A stretch of 64,000 bases of DNA from Sesamum alatum (GCA_034509735.1 JACGWO010000003.1:38734873-38798872), one strand, 5' to 3'; positions 11,440-23,789 are shown, numbered from the stretch's first letter. Program-made: numbers and translations. The notes: generated by a model from the sequence alone, not told the origin.

Positions 11440-11878
11440 ACATTTTGCATTGGTTTATTAGCGATGGAGAAGTACCCTGATTTGGCCAGCCCTAACACTT
11501 CCGGATGACGGTCTGTCCGCTTTTGATGAAGATTACTCAAGGAAGTCTGTTTTTCATTAAGTTGAAGGAGAACTTCAACTTCTGGGAACCGATGCATTTC
11601 CTCTTGTGAGTCATGTTCTCAACTAACAGCAATGAATATGGGAATTGTCAAAGTTCATATACATATAATTAGGAATAATATATATATATAGGTATATATA
11701 TATAATAGGGATCCATTTTAATTATCATACAAGTAGAGAGATTAAATATTTCTCACAAATATTCATTATCATCAATCTTTCCTGTGAAGGTGTTTTCCTA
11801 CCAAAGGCCACATTAAGACCTCAATTTACGAAAGGTTTGTGACATAGAGAGCATGGCCCTCCAAAAACAGCCGAGCAG
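11440..11878 (+). pseudogene. Copy A exons 3 and 4
   Basis: Exon 3 (11440-11605) follows CCTACAG and ends at CTCTT^GTGAGT. Exon 4 (11790-11878) ends at GCAG^GTAG. Exon 4 is 89 bp against 84 in copy B because of inserted bases. Homology to B continues to about 12236 and stops. Confidence 0.7.
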
Positions 11879-12236
11879 GTAGAAGATTCCTTTGTCTCCA
11901 AAATCATTTAAGCCAAATTGTCATTTGAGTCATGTATGTTACTCAATGGGGGTGGTCACGGTCGTCCTATAAGTAAACGTAGAAATTTAGCAATTATTAG
12001 TCACTACATTTAATTTTTTGAGTATCTGACAAGTTTTAGTCCTTTCGCGGAAGAAAATCAATCCAAAGTAATTGGGGATTTTAGGAAAATTGGCATTTGC
12101 TTGCAAAGTAGACGTCGATATACTGAATGTGGCAAAACTTTCGTGGCATTAGGTTTCAAATGTTTTGGAGGAAAAATAACACCGTTTTTGGGGCTTTTTT
12201 TGTTGCACAAATAGAACAGACAAAAAAATCACTGAC
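11879..12236. mobile_element. Left half of the intron-4 palindromic MITE, cut at its centre
   Basis: Matches 22267-22589 of copy B, including the left half of the MITE there (22298-22836). Homology ends after AAAAAAATCACTGA in both, close to the centre of the complete palindrome in B. Confidence 0.75.
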
Positions 12237-12289
12237 AAAAAATCATGGTATCTCATTTCTGGTGTCATTTCGCTCAAGCTTTGTTTAAA

Positions 12290-12715
12290 AAAAAAAAAAA
12301 AACTAGGGATTGAATTGAAGATAATTTTGCCATAGCTACAAAATTAGAGATGGAACCAGCCAAAGAATCAGAGACGGAAATAAAGATGGATAAGAAACAA
12401 CATAGAACTAATGTTAAATTTGAGACGGAATTAGAGATGGCATTAATCTAAGAGATTTTTGCAAATTTTAGAGACCGAAGTAAAGACGGATTTTGTTTAA
12501 GTTTGTTTGGAACTCAGACCGATTTTAATACGTATTATATTTGTCTTAACAGTTTCAGATGAATTTAGCTACGGAATCAACCATTGACTTTCAATGAAAG
12601 AATTTTTTATGGAAATTTTTTTGTCTGTGATTTTGATTAGAGACGGAAATTTATAGGTTTAGAGACGAAAAACCGTCTCTGAAAACATTTTAAATAATTC
12701 TTGTATGTAGTGTTT
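12290..12715. mobile_element. CACTA-like transposon remnant
   Basis: Repeated GAGACGGAA words ending in a near palindrome (TAGAGACGAAAAACCGTCTC) and TTCTTGTATGTAGTG resemble the right subterminal end of plant CACTA elements. I find no left end or transposase. Confidence 0.5.
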
Positions 12716-14099
12716 CATAAATTTTTTTTAGTCATTTCGGTGTTATATCAATAGAGTATTTTTTGATCTAATAGATTAGTATTATATTATGAATATAATA
12801 TATAGAAAAAAGATTAATATGAGTAAATAACATACAATATGAATCTAGTACATTATATGAGTGAAAGTATGAAAAGTAGTTAATTGAGGGTAAATAATTA
12901 ATATAAATAGTACTTAGTATGGGTTAAAAGTAAATTATTTTACATAATTATCCTTTAGGAAGTAATATTATTATCAAGATATAATTTAGGTAAATCAAAA
13001 AATAAAAGAAACTTTTTCATGCCATTCATACTTATTATATTATATAAGGGATATAATGAGCCACATTAAAGTATTTGAAAGATATGTGTTGTCATTTGTT
13101 TCTAGTATACTCTTTAAATGAATAATATTCAGCAATAAGATTCTTTAGAAGAAAATTTATTTTAATATTTTTATCTTTTGGCAAACACATGTAAAATAAA
13201 AATAGAGAGAGTTCAATTGTTGAGTTTCATGGTGTACATTTCTTTTTTATTGCTAAGATTGACTAGCATTAAGGATTTTTATGAAAATATTTAAAGAAAT
13301 TAATACTAAACAAGAAAAATGTACGATCAGTTTTTTCACATTCGAATTCCAACAGGCTCTACTTGCTTTCGGGTTGTCCCATTATAGGGTTACTCAGAGT
13401 CTTCATCTATATTCTTTGAACTCAAGAAGAGCTGTGAGAATTTTTTTTCATAGATGACACTAAATGTTTTTTTTTTTAAGAAATAAAAAAAAAACAGTTG
13501 TATGTTTTAAGGTGTTCTACCACTCCAAATAGATTGGGTAAAACTCTCACGAATTGCTGCAATGCCTGAAATAAAAAAAAAAAAAAAATAGATTATGTTT
13601 AAGGCCAACCCTGAATCTAAAACATGATCGACGCGGGTGTGTTAACGGACCGCACTTAAATCAATATAAACATTGACAGGTTATTAGTCCCCGACAGAAG
13701 AAGATCTGAGACACTGTCCTGCAAGGGAAAGAACGCATGTCTTTATTTTTCTAAAGCATGGAGTCTTTGTTAAATATGTCTTGGTACTTGTGATATTAAA
13801 TATTTGATGATTAAAGAGGTCCAGGAACGGCTACCCTTTTAAATACTTTTCTTGGGAAGTCCTCTTTTGGAGTCCTCTATGATAATACCATAATAAATGA
13901 AGGTCTATGTTTAAGTCTTAAAGGTCTTTTAATTAAAACATCGTAAATACCCCCACATTCAATATTCTACTATATGATCACATATAACTTTTCATAATTT
14001 TAGTATTTTCTTAGAATAAACTTCCAGTAAATTTATGATATATAAAATAGATATTAATTTTCAAGTCAACTATATCTCATAAAATAATTGAATTGACTT
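12716..14099. other. AT-rich DNA with no recognised feature
   Basis: I see no gene, RNA or clear repeat boundary. Contains A- and T-homopolymers near 13460-13590. Confidence 0.5.
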
Positions 14100-15043
14100 T
14101 ATAAAATAAGCTAACAACTAACTTTGGAGCAGACTTTCCAATTATATATTCCCTTCCCCTCCAACTATTAGTTTTCCGGCAAAAAATAGATTCTCCTTTC
14201 ATTGGTTTTCACTTTTTTGCTATAGTTTTGGAAATAGGGAAAAGAATAACTTCAAAACATAATGTATTAGAGATATAACATGTGTTTCAGGTGCAACCCC
14301 CCCCCCCCCCCTCCCTCAATAAAATGCTATAATTATTTGTTAAATTATTTTTTCATCTAATTATTTTTATGTCAATTAAATACTTTTGTAATTTTCTTTC
14401 TTATCCTTAAAAATGAGATTTAATTATTTAAAATTTAAAGTACAGTCTATAATTTTATTGACCGTAAATCCAAACGGCCAACATAATCATTTTACCAAAA
14501 ATAATTATTTAAATATCCATTTATTTTCATAATCAATTATAGGCAACTATTGACTTAATCTTTAAAAACAAACTCAAAAGGTTCACTATAGAAATATCAA
14601 AATCAATCTAAAAAGGAAAATTTTTCATTTTTGGTCTCACATCTTTACGATTTTTTTTATTTGTCCCATTTGTTGTATTTATTTTATTTTATTTAGTTCT
14701 ATTTGTTCATTTTTCTTAAATTTGATCCTAAAACAAACATTTCCATTCAAATTGTTAATGGGAGCGCTGTAAACAGTGGCAGAGTCTTAGTGCCAAACAG
14801 ACTTGACGTACTCTCCGTTTAATAATTTTTGACGGAAAAATAATTTATTTGGACCAAATTTAAGAAAAAAAAAATGAACAAATGAGACTAAATTGAGGAA
14901 CAAAATAACAATAATGGAATCAAAATAAAAAAAGGCCCTAACATGATGAGACAAAAAAGCAATTTTCCCTCAAACAAAAAAAATCTATCATTACCCCCTT
15001 GTCATTCTTTTACATATCAAAGAGGTAAATTATTCCTTAATAT

Positions 15044-15075
<32 letters not shown>

Positions 15076-15150
15076 AGACAAAACACATACGAAGCCCGCG
15101 AGCTTTGCAGTTAGCACAATCCTCAAGTGAGCAAGCCATGGGCATGACGA
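14100..15150 (+). other. Promoter and leader fragments of the ankyrin family, with one MITE
   Basis: 14100-14165 resembles the region upstream of copies D and F (AATAAGCTAACAACT near 46672 and 62870). 14345-14620 and 14975-15020 are paralogous to 1632-1960. A palindromic insert at about 14622-14969 is missing from copy A. 15093-15140 holds CCGCGAGCTTTGCAGTTAGC, a leader like that before copy F (63010). No reading frame follows, so it is a promoter remnant. A (TA)n run is at about 15045-15075. Confidence 0.55.
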
Positions 15151-15254
15151 AAACAATACAGTAATTTTAAAAAAATTTCCCACTTTCAATCTCGTTCTAC
15201 TATTTTCAAGTCAGGATGGTCGTTTCCTTTCCATTATAAAAAAGATGGTAGTTC

Positions 15255-16118
15255 GGGAGAATTACACTTTTTGGTTCCTACCATCAATACCACTAAAATT
15301 ACTTGTGGTTCCCCTTCATTTATGAGTTACACTTTTGATCCCAATTAAAATATATTTTTTAACACTTTTGATCCATCCGTCCAAGTTGTCTCGTTAATTA
15401 GAAGTTCACGAAAAACACACATGCGACGCACATGAGGGCTGGAATGATCGGGGTGGAAATTTTACAATTTGGCGTCCAAATTGGTTGCTCTTCACAATAA
15501 AGCACTTTTGGCACCAATTACCCCATCTCTTTTCTTTCTCATAATGATTTGTTGAAAAAAATACCCTAAGTAATGCACATGGATAGGTTTATTTTCTTCA
15601 ACCAATCATGTTCAAAGACATAATTGATCCAAAATTAAAAAAAAAAAATCTGAAAATTTTGAAAAAAAAATTCCACACCCAAATTTGGCATACACAAAAC
15701 CTCTTTCAAGCGGCTATTTTTTTGTCTACGATGTCAATTCACTGGTAGCTCAAACCCACATCTGCAAAATTAGGTGTTTCATTAAAAAAATCCTTCTTGT
15801 TTGTTCTTTTTCCATATCTTGAATTGTGATGAGTTTAGTGAATCATTTGAGCCTAGCTTCTACTAATGCTAAAACATGATTTGAATAACTGAAACAAAAA
15901 AAATTCCGGTTAAACTTAATTATATCTCAGATTATTGAAAAGTCATGAGGGAGTGATGGAGTTTCTGAATTATTGAGAAAGAAAATTCGGATAATTGGTT
16001 GTCAAAAGTGCTTTATTTGTGAAGAGCAATCAATTAGGACTAAAAGTGTAACTCGTGAAATCAAGAGGGCCAAAAGTGTTTTATAGTATTATGGAGGGAC
16101 CAAAAGTGTAATTCTCTC
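15255..16118. mobile_element. Palindromic MITE, about 864 bp
   Basis: Starts GGGAGAATTACACTTTTTGG and ends CCAAAAGTGTAATTCTCTC. Same family as 43939-44880 with TTTGGTCCC-like subterminal words. The target duplication is not clear (GATGGTAGT against GATAATGAC). Confidence 0.65.
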
Positions 16119-16297
16119 GATAATGACCACATAACTTGCATATTGTTTTCTATGTCAATTTCTTAAAGAAAAGTTAGTAAGGAGATTGCTGAAAAAGCCG
16201 TTTGCAAGTTATAAGACTATTTCGAGAACTCTGATAAGTAATGGGACTGAACCGTGAGTTATGACACAAAAATAACTTTCCAAATTGGACAAAACAC

Positions 16298-16476
16298 GCA
16301 CCGTCAAGACATAGTTTTTGATATTTATAGTACTTTTTGCTTCCTATAAAAATAACATCAAACATATTTTCAATCATTTAAAACACTTTTTGCAATAATT
16401 CGACAATTCTACAAATTCCCACTAGTTCTTTCCCGACGGCCACAAAATTTCCAGACTGTAGTTTGCACAATCAGCG
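16298..16476 (+). promoter_or_regulatory. Core promoter and 5' UTR of ankyrin copy B
   Basis: Near-identical to 2885-3056. TATAAAAA lies at 16345-16352, about 130 bp before the ATG at 16477. Confidence 0.6.
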
Positions 16477-16870
16477 ATGGCTTCCTCAATGCGTGCAGCC
16501 GCAGCCATGGGCGTCAACAACAGTAAATGCGGCAAATTTTGTACCCACAAAGCTCTGGTTTGGCTACACGAGTACCAATTACCCAGCCTGGAGAGAGCAG
16601 ATGCGTTGCATTTTTCCAGAGCCAAGGATTTGCTTTGGTTTCATTGACGGCACTAACCCGCCGCCGCCCGAAACCGTCGCTGATGCACGACAGCGGCGGC
16701 CGTCAAGACCCAGATACGATCGTGGAGCAGAACTGATGCGGTTGTCAAGGGATGGATTTTGTGTTCAGTCTGACGAAAGACGTCATTTACGAAGGGATGG
16801 GTTTTCAAACTTCCAGAGAACGTTTGGTTGGAGCTGGAAAACAGGTTCAGACAGCCCCATGGCAGTTTGG
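16477..16870 (+). pseudogene. Copy B exon 1: Copia-Gag-like domain, several indels
   Basis: Encodes the same module as copy A in shifting frames: VNAANFVPTKLWFGYTSTNY, then GFIDGTNPPPPETVADA, then a frame loss. Against copy A both insertions (GTCTGACGAAAG against GTCTACGAAG) and deletions (GATGCACGACAG against GATGCAACGACG) are seen. Donor is G^GTACTT. Confidence 0.75.
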
Positions 16871-17535
16871 GTACTTCCCTTTTCCAAACTTTTCGTATTT
16901 GTAGGGAAAATAATATTTTTTGATCCCATAATTAGGTTCATTTTATTTTTATATCCTATTTTTTACAAGATTAATTATTTTTGGTCCCATAATTTGAAAA
17001 TTCATCACTTTTATTCTTCATTCACTTTTTTCGTTTGTTTTTTTTTAACGGCGTAAGGCTTACATGTTTGCCAAAAAATACTAAAAAAACAAATAGAAAA
17101 ATTGAATGAGGACAAAAAATATACGAATTTTTGTGATCAAAAAGTGTCAATCCCATAATAAAATTGGGAATCAAAAGTAAAAAGGCCTAACTTATGGGAC
17201 AAAAGATACTATCTCCCACTTTCGTATTTATGCACTACATTTACTAACAAAATATTGCATTCTTTTACTTTTTTTCATTTTGGGATTTTACATTAAAGTT
17301 TAAAATCTATAATACTTATTAAAAATATTGATCAATAGAAGGTATAATTTTAAAAGAACTGAAAACTTTTATCTAATATTTTTATTATTTGTTAGGTAGT
17401 GCATAGAATTCATCATAGTTTTATAGTAATGACGATTTTTAAGATTGTGTCATTAATTTATAATTATATATATATAATTAATTGACAATAATTTTGATTT
17501 GGTAATAATATAATAAGGGACAAAAGTTGTCATTA

Positions 17536-19266
17536 TCTACTATCTATACTAATATATAAAGCAAACTCAGTCTATTTTCACTTAATAAATGGCGTTTACT
17601 TACACCGCAACAATATGATCTGAAACTCTAAAATTACCAAAAAAAATATCCTTATGTATCCATCTTATGTATACTATTATGAAAGTAAAGAAACCTTTTT
17701 TTAGCACAAATAAAGCGGTTAATGACACCGCCGTCAGACCTGTAATGCCAAAAATAACCTTCAAGTTGATAAATATAATTATTTTTATTCAATCTTTTTT
17801 CAAATTTTATATTAATTGATAAATTAAATTTTTTTCTTCTTAATGTGATTGTGTTTATTATATATTGTCCTCTTATTTATTATTATACATTAACATCGCG
17901 TAAAAAATATCTTATTATATGCACGCAGGAACGACGTGCATAACGGCTAGTACTAATATATAAAAAAAACACCATTTTCACTCACAAAAGGACGGTGTAC
18001 TTATACCCGTGATACTAATTTTTTGTTATGTGCAAATAATACCCCTAAATTAGTTCATTTCTTTCTTTAATTTCTTTCTCTCTTCTTCTTCTCTTCTTCT
18101 TCTTCTTTTTTTTTTTTTTTGAAGTGTGTTATAATTATTTTAAAGCGTAAAAAAATATTTATTATAATGCACGCAGGAACGGCGTGCTACGACAACTAGT
18201 ACTATTATAAAGAAAATTGGTCTTATAGACACAAAGTGGTAGTTTATATACTATTGCACCAAATTATTATAATACCAAAAATGCCCTTCAACTTCCCAAC
18301 TCATATAATTAAATCAACTATCCAATTAGGTTTATTTAGAAAAATAATTCCATACAATTACATATACTCAAAAATTAAATTTACTCCAATTTTGTTTAAA
18401 TTTATTATTTATCTTTACTATTGTAAAAGAAAAGGGGTCTTATAGACACAAAGTGGTAGTTTTTATATCACTACACCAAATTATTATAATACCAACAATG
18501 CGCTTTAAATTCCCAGCTCATATAATTGAATTAACTATCCAATTAAGTTCATTTGGAAAAATAATTTCATACAATCACGTGTAGTCAAAATATAAATTTT
18601 ACTCCCATTTTGTTTTAAGTTTTTTATTAATTAAAAATAGAAATAACATATTAATTAGTATTTGTGTTGCATGTATATATAATAATTGCTATCAATATAC
18701 CATATATTGTACAAAGTTTTAATTGTTAAATTAATTTGAGTAAAATATATCTATACTTCTTCTATACTATTATAAAAGAGAAGGGTCTTATAGACATAAA
18801 AGTTGATAGTTTTTATACCACTACACGAAATTATATATTGTAATACCAAAATGCCCTTCAACTTCCCAAACTCATGTAATTGAAATTAACTATCCAATTA
18901 AGTTCATTTAGAAAAATAATTTCATTACAATTATATGTATTCAAAAATTAAATTTACTCCCATTTTGTTTAAATTTATTATTAATTGAAATAGAAATAAT
19001 ATATTAATTAGTATTTGTGTTGGATGTGTATATAATAATTGCTATCAATATACCAAATATTGTACGAAGTTTTAATTGTTAAATTAATTTGAGTAAGATA
19101 TATATTGATAATTAATGCATTAGAAAAAAATTATCAGAGAGTTTTTGTATATGAGGTTGTAAAGAAGTGATAAATTTTAATGTATAACAATAAATTATGA
19201 GTTTCAATAAAATTAAAAATATTACTAAAATTTATGCGGTCAGGTACTGCGTGCTACAGTTTCTAG
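17536..19266 (+). mobile_element. Head-to-tail chain of Helitron units, 1.73 kb
   Basis: Absent from copy A, whose empty site reads CATTATAAATAATTAG near 4283. The insert starts TCTACTATCTATACTAA after A and ends CTAG before T. Two further Helitron-type 3' ends lie inside: CTAG at 17947-17950 after hairpin 17921-17939 and CTAG at 18196-18199 after hairpin 18169-18187 (GCACGC...GCGTGC). Helitron-like 5' starts with a TACTA-TATAAA motif recur near 17951, 18200, 18416 and 18761; the last three share GGTCTTATAGACA. No helicase frame. Confidence 0.75.
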
Positions 19267-20189
19267 TAAATAATTAGTGAGACGTCTATAATGACAATGT
19301 AGTGATAACACCAATACATTGATAACAAATAATTATTGTTACTAGCTTGTCATGATATTTGAGTCATTATAGTTGCCTTTAGTGACAACTTTACGTGCAC
19401 CTTTTTGTTAGTATTTTTTACTAAAAATAAATTTTACAAAATAATTATGACAACTAACACTATAAAGTTTATTATTGTAAAAAAATATTCTTTTGTCGCT
19501 AAATATATATGCTTAGTGATAATATTAAAATTGTCATTTGAATTTTTTGTGATTAAGTTTCTCTTTTATTTCTAGTGATACTTTTTATTAATATGTTTCT
19601 TCACCTGCCTAATTTTTTTTCACTTTAGTCCTTCATATATCCAATATATTGTAATAGTCCCTCACCTTTTAAATAAGTTTTAATCTAACAAAATCTAAAT
19701 AGAATATTAGTTCAACACTAAGAGATTAAACTAGAAAAACTCATATATTTTAATAAATTGCCAATAATTTAAAAACTCATATGCTTCAATATTTCTAATT
19801 TTTATTAGAGAAATAAAATAAAATCATCAAATTTATAATTTTTTAAAAAACGAGAAGGTATTTATACTTACCAAACCCCAGGACAGGTAGCTATAATTTA
19901 CCTTTTACAAGATCAGGAATGTCTCATGAAAATTTCATAGACTCCAAAAAATCTAGAAAGAAGGTTTGCTTGTTGTCAACAGACCCTTTTTTCCAGTCTT
20001 AATGCCTAAACAAACGGGAAAAATGCATTTTATCTCTCTGTGATATTGATAATGTGTAAAAATCTCACTGAAAAAAAAAAATAATAATTATCCTCATGTG
20101 ATTTTAAAAATAGAGAGAAAACCCCCCATAATAGAGAGGGTGAAATCCATGGCCCATCCTCGCATAGTTTTATGATTTTAACGGAAGAA

Positions 20190-20645
20190 AATTATATTCC
20201 CACCCCCACCCCCAACCAACTCTCTACTACTGCCAGCCCCTTCCCCTACCCTTCCCACTCCATCGCCAGCCCGCGCCACAGCCTCCCCTAGCCCATGCCA
20301 TCAACTCCTCTCCCATGCCATCACCACTCCTTGCCCACGCCAGCTCCAACCCCCACCCACGCCATCGTCGTCGCGGCGCTCTAGTCCAGTCGCCCGATCC
20401 CGTTCCTCGGTCGCCCAACCCCTTCCATGCCACCATCACCCCAGCCCACACCATCGCCATCGCCATCGCCATCTCTAGCTCAAGCCATGGCCGCCCCCTC
20501 CCATCGTCAGTGCCAACCCCACCCACGCCATCGCCGCTGTAGCACCCCAGCCCAGTCGCCCGACTCCGTTCCTCGATCGCGTGCCCCCCTTCTCCCCTTT
20601 CCCTGGTCGCCTCACCCTTCACCTTCCACCAACCCCTACGTTGCC
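20190..20645. repeat. GC-rich CCATGCCATCGCC low-complexity tract (copy B)
   Basis: Degenerate tandem words CCATGCCATCGCC and CCATCGCCATCGCC in intron 1 of copy B. The minus-strand 131-residue frame (20227-20622) is Gly/Trp/Arg-rich and full of MAMAMAM, a product of the repeat. Confidence 0.7.
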
Positions 20646-21242
20646 CTCTCTCTATATATTATATATATAATTTTATATATTTCTATATATATTATATAAT
20701 ACTATAAATATAATTATATATTAATATATATATATATATAAATATAAAATTTAAATCTACACCATTGACTTGAATTAGGTAAAATGTAAATCATTGATTT
20801 GTTAGTTAAATCTGGACCATTGAATGAAATCAAATCTAGCGATTTTCAATAATTAAAGATATAAGTATAATTTAAAAAAAAAAAGAGCGCGTACACCTCA
20901 GGCAACCGCATGAGGGGCCTTTTCGCTTCATTTTCAGAAAACACAGAAAGATAAATTGCTGTTTGTGCTTGTGATCTTATTATTTTTTAACTCATCGCAT
21001 TACATCTCATAACTCTAAAAAATTTATAATTTTAATTACAAACCTTATTTCTATTAAATTTTTGACAAAAAAATAACCTAATTCCCCTCGAGACACAACA
21101 TTGACCTTACTTCCATTAAATTTTTGACAAAAGACAACCTAATTCCCCTTGAGACATAACGGTCTCGTGCCATGCACGTGCTGTCTCTTACACATGAAGA
21201 ACCTAATATAGGCAGCCTATATATATTTTTCATAATGCACAG

Positions 21243-21764
21243 TGCCGACGGTAAATGCGGAAACTCGGCGGGACACAAGGGGGAAAGATTTGAAAGAGTA
21301 CTTGCCACTACACAGAGCTGCACTAAAGGGTGATTGGGAGGCAGCAAAACAGATCTTTGACGATGATCCGGACGCAAAGACAACACGCATTAATGACGTA
21401 AAACAAACAGCACTTATTGCTGCTGTTGGGACAGGAAAAGCAATCCATTTCGTCGAGAAGTTGGTTGTAGAAATGGCTGAGGATGCAATAGCTTCCGCGG
21501 ATGACATTGGCAACACTGCCTTAAGTGTTGCTGCAGTGGTTGGCAACATAGCAGCAGCAACCATTTTAGTTAACAGAATGCCTAGTTTACTTTACATTCG
21601 AAACATTTTTGGTCATTTCCCAATCCAAACTGCAGCTCTACTTGCTCAAAGAGACGTGCTTGAATACTTGATTTCTGTCACCAAGGCTGATGGTGATCAG
21701 AATCCATACGCTGGCCAGTCGGGACTTTTACTTCTTATCTATGTCATTGCTGCTGAATATTTTG
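21243..21764 (+). CDS. Copy B exon 2: ankyrin repeats
   Basis: Open throughout, bounded by GCACAG^ and TTTTG^GTGAGC. It encodes VNAETRRDTRGKDLKEY, then ankyrin-type LPLHRAALKGDWEAAKQIF and a diverged QTALIAAVGTGKAIHFVEKL, DIGNTALSVAAVVGNIAAA, and FPIQTAALLAQRDVLEYLIS: about four repeats for protein binding. Length 522 bp against 495 in copy C; the difference is mostly in the variable N-terminal lead-in. Confidence 0.88.
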
Positions 21765-21856
21765 GTGAGCAGAACATGTATATATATATATAGCTGTTTG
21801 AAGTTTGAACGAGTTTAATTAGTTACTGATTGTTGATGTTTGATGTTTTCCTACAG

Positions 21857-22009
21857 ACATTGCATTGTATTTGGTGGAGAAGTACCCTGATTTGGCCAGC
21901 CTAACACTTCCGGATGACGGTCTGTCCGCTTTGATGAAGATTACTTCAAGGAAGTCTGTTTTCATTAGTGAAGGAGACTTCAACTTCTGGGAACGATGCA
22001 TTTCCTCTT
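21857..22009 (+). CDS. Copy B exon 3
   Basis: Acceptor CTACAG, donor GTGAGT. Encodes DIALYLVEKYPDLASLTLPD followed by DGLSALMKITSRKSVFISE, the end of an ankyrin repeat and a linker typical of this family. 153 bp, phase 1 in and out. Confidence 0.8.
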
Positions 22010-22073
22010 GTGAGTCATGTCTCAACTAACAGCAATGAATATGGGAATTGTCAAAGTTCATATACATATAATA

Positions 22074-22107
<34 letters not shown>

Positions 22108-22182
22108 ATCCATTTTAATTATCATACAAGAAGAGATTAATATTTCTCAACAAATATCATTATCATCGATCTTTCCTTGAAG

Positions 22183-22266
22183 GTGTTCCTACCAAGGCCA
22201 CATTAAGACCTCAATTTACGAAAGGTTGTGACATAGAAAGCATGGCCCCCCAAAACAGCCGAGCAG
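22183..22266 (+). CDS. Copy B exon 4
   Basis: Acceptor TTGAAG, donor GTAGAG. Encodes CVPTKATLRPQFTKGCDIES and a short tail. Copy C has an 81-bp counterpart at 35095-35015. Confidence 0.75.
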
Positions 22267-22297
22267 GTAGAGATTCCTTTGTCTCCAAAATCATTAA

Positions 22298-22836
22298 GCC
22301 AAAATTGTCATTTGAGTCATGTATGTACTCAAGGGGTGGTCACAGTCGTCCTATAAGTAACGTATTAGCAATTATAGTCCTATAATTTATGATTTTCTGA
22401 CAAGTTCAGTTCTTTCGGGAAAAATCATCCAGAGTAATTGGGGATTTTAGGAAAATTGGCATTTCTTGCAAAGTAGACGTCGATTCTAAATGTGGCAACT
22501 TTCGTGGCATTAGGTCAAATGTTTTGGAGGGAAAATAACACCCCTTTTGCTTTTTTTGTTGCACAATAGAACAGACAAAAAAATCACTGATTAAGTGCAA
22601 AATTAAATGTCCAAAAATTTCCCTCCAAAATGTCTAAACCTAATGCCATGTAAGATGCCACATCTAGAATCGCTGCCAATTGACAAAAAACCCCAATTGC
22701 TTTGACTGATTGTCAGTTGATTTCTGCTGGACGAACTAAAATTGCTACAAAATCATAAATTATAGGATTAAAATCATAGGCTTATAGGATGATGGTTGCC
22801 ACCCCTAACATACAGGACTAAAATTGTATTTTTGCC
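22298..22836. mobile_element. Palindromic MITE in intron 4 of copy B
   Basis: Begins GCCAAAATTGTCATTTGAG and ends CTAAAATTGTATTTTTGCC. Flanks are AATCATTAA (22289-22297) and AATTATTAA (22837-22845), 8 of 9 identical. Copy A holds only its left half. Confidence 0.75.
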
Positions 22837-22988
22837 AATTATTAAATTTGGCAAGTTTTGGAAATTAATATTTATGGATCTGATAATCTCATTAACAATC
22901 ATTTGATTTTAGGAAAGCTAAAATTTATGCATTTTATTGCAAATTTCGTTGCATCTTTTATTTCATTTAATATATACACATGTATAAA

Positions 22989-23789
22989 GGCTTAATTGTA
23001 TTTACTGCCCCGTATATTTAGGGGGTGGCAAAAATAAGGACCTTATAAATAGGGGTGGCAAATAGTGCTCCGGAATTAAATATTTTTTGGCAATTGTAGG
23101 ACTCCGGCCACCAAATTTTTAAAACTAGCTGGAACTTGATGACGTGGAGAGAAATTAGGGTTTTTTTGGGGGGGAAAGTTGACTATGCATGTTTTTTAAG
23201 ACACCATGCCATATAAGCGCTGACATGGAAAAGATTGTATAAAATAAATTTTAAATTTATATCATATATATAATTTATAAATTATAAAAAATAAAATTAT
23301 TTTTAATATAAATTTAAAAAATAAAATTTTAAATAATATAATAAAATTATTATATAATATATATTTAATAAATTGTAAAATAAATTTTAAATTTATATTA
23401 TGTGGGTTGTGGGCTTGGGGATAGGAGCCGGGGCGGGGGGTGCTGGGGTTTTGCTTTTGTGTTAAATTTATATTATATAAAAATAATAATTTTATTTTTT
23501 TTATAATTTATTATTGTAAAATACTAATTTTATTTTTTATAATTTTAGGGGATTTTCCAAGTGCTTATGTGGCAGAAAAAAAATAAGAAAATATTTTAGT
23601 TGGCAATTGATTTTTTTATTACAATTTCATATCAGCAAAAGCCCCAAAATATGCCCTAATTTTTGTCCACATTATCAAATTTCGACCACCTTCAAAAATT
23701 CAGTGGCCGGAGTCCTGCAATTGACAAAAAAAAAAAAAATTAATTTGGGGGCACTATTTGCCACCCCTATAGTAAATACAATTAAACCT
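22989..23789. mobile_element. Palindromic MITE in intron 4 of copy B, 801 bp
   Basis: Begins GGCTTAATTGTATTTACTG, ends AGTAAATACAATTAAACCT; 9-bp target duplication ATGTATAAA at 22980-22988 and 23790-23798. A G-rich patch (23401-23455) lies inside; a related patch is at 27234-27430. Confidence 0.85.

Larger units (their letters stand above)
3057..11878 (+). pseudogene. Ankyrin-repeat gene copy A, truncated after exon 4
   Basis: Placed by homology to copies B and C. Exon 1 is 3057-3442 (Gag-like), exon 2 is 10802-11334 (ankyrin), exon 3 is 11440-11605 and exon 4 is 11790-11878. Exons 5-7, with the last ankyrin repeats and the PGG membrane domain, are absent because homology to copy B stops near 12236. 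Intron 1 is over 7 kb and holds a 3-kb Helitron and a 1.6-kb solo LTR. Exons 2-4 carry many one-base insertions relative to copy B, several breaking the frame. Either the gene is dead or this stretch is poorly assembled; the missing 3' half argues for a dead copy in any case. Confidence 0.8.

Noticed and set aside
16463..17056. 197-codon frame as a protein
   Set aside because: It mixes the true frame and shifted frames of the Gag-like exon and runs past the splice donor into an intron MITE.
20227..20622. 131-codon minus-strand frame
   Set aside because: Low-complexity Gly/Trp/Arg/Met sequence generated by CCATCGCC repeats.
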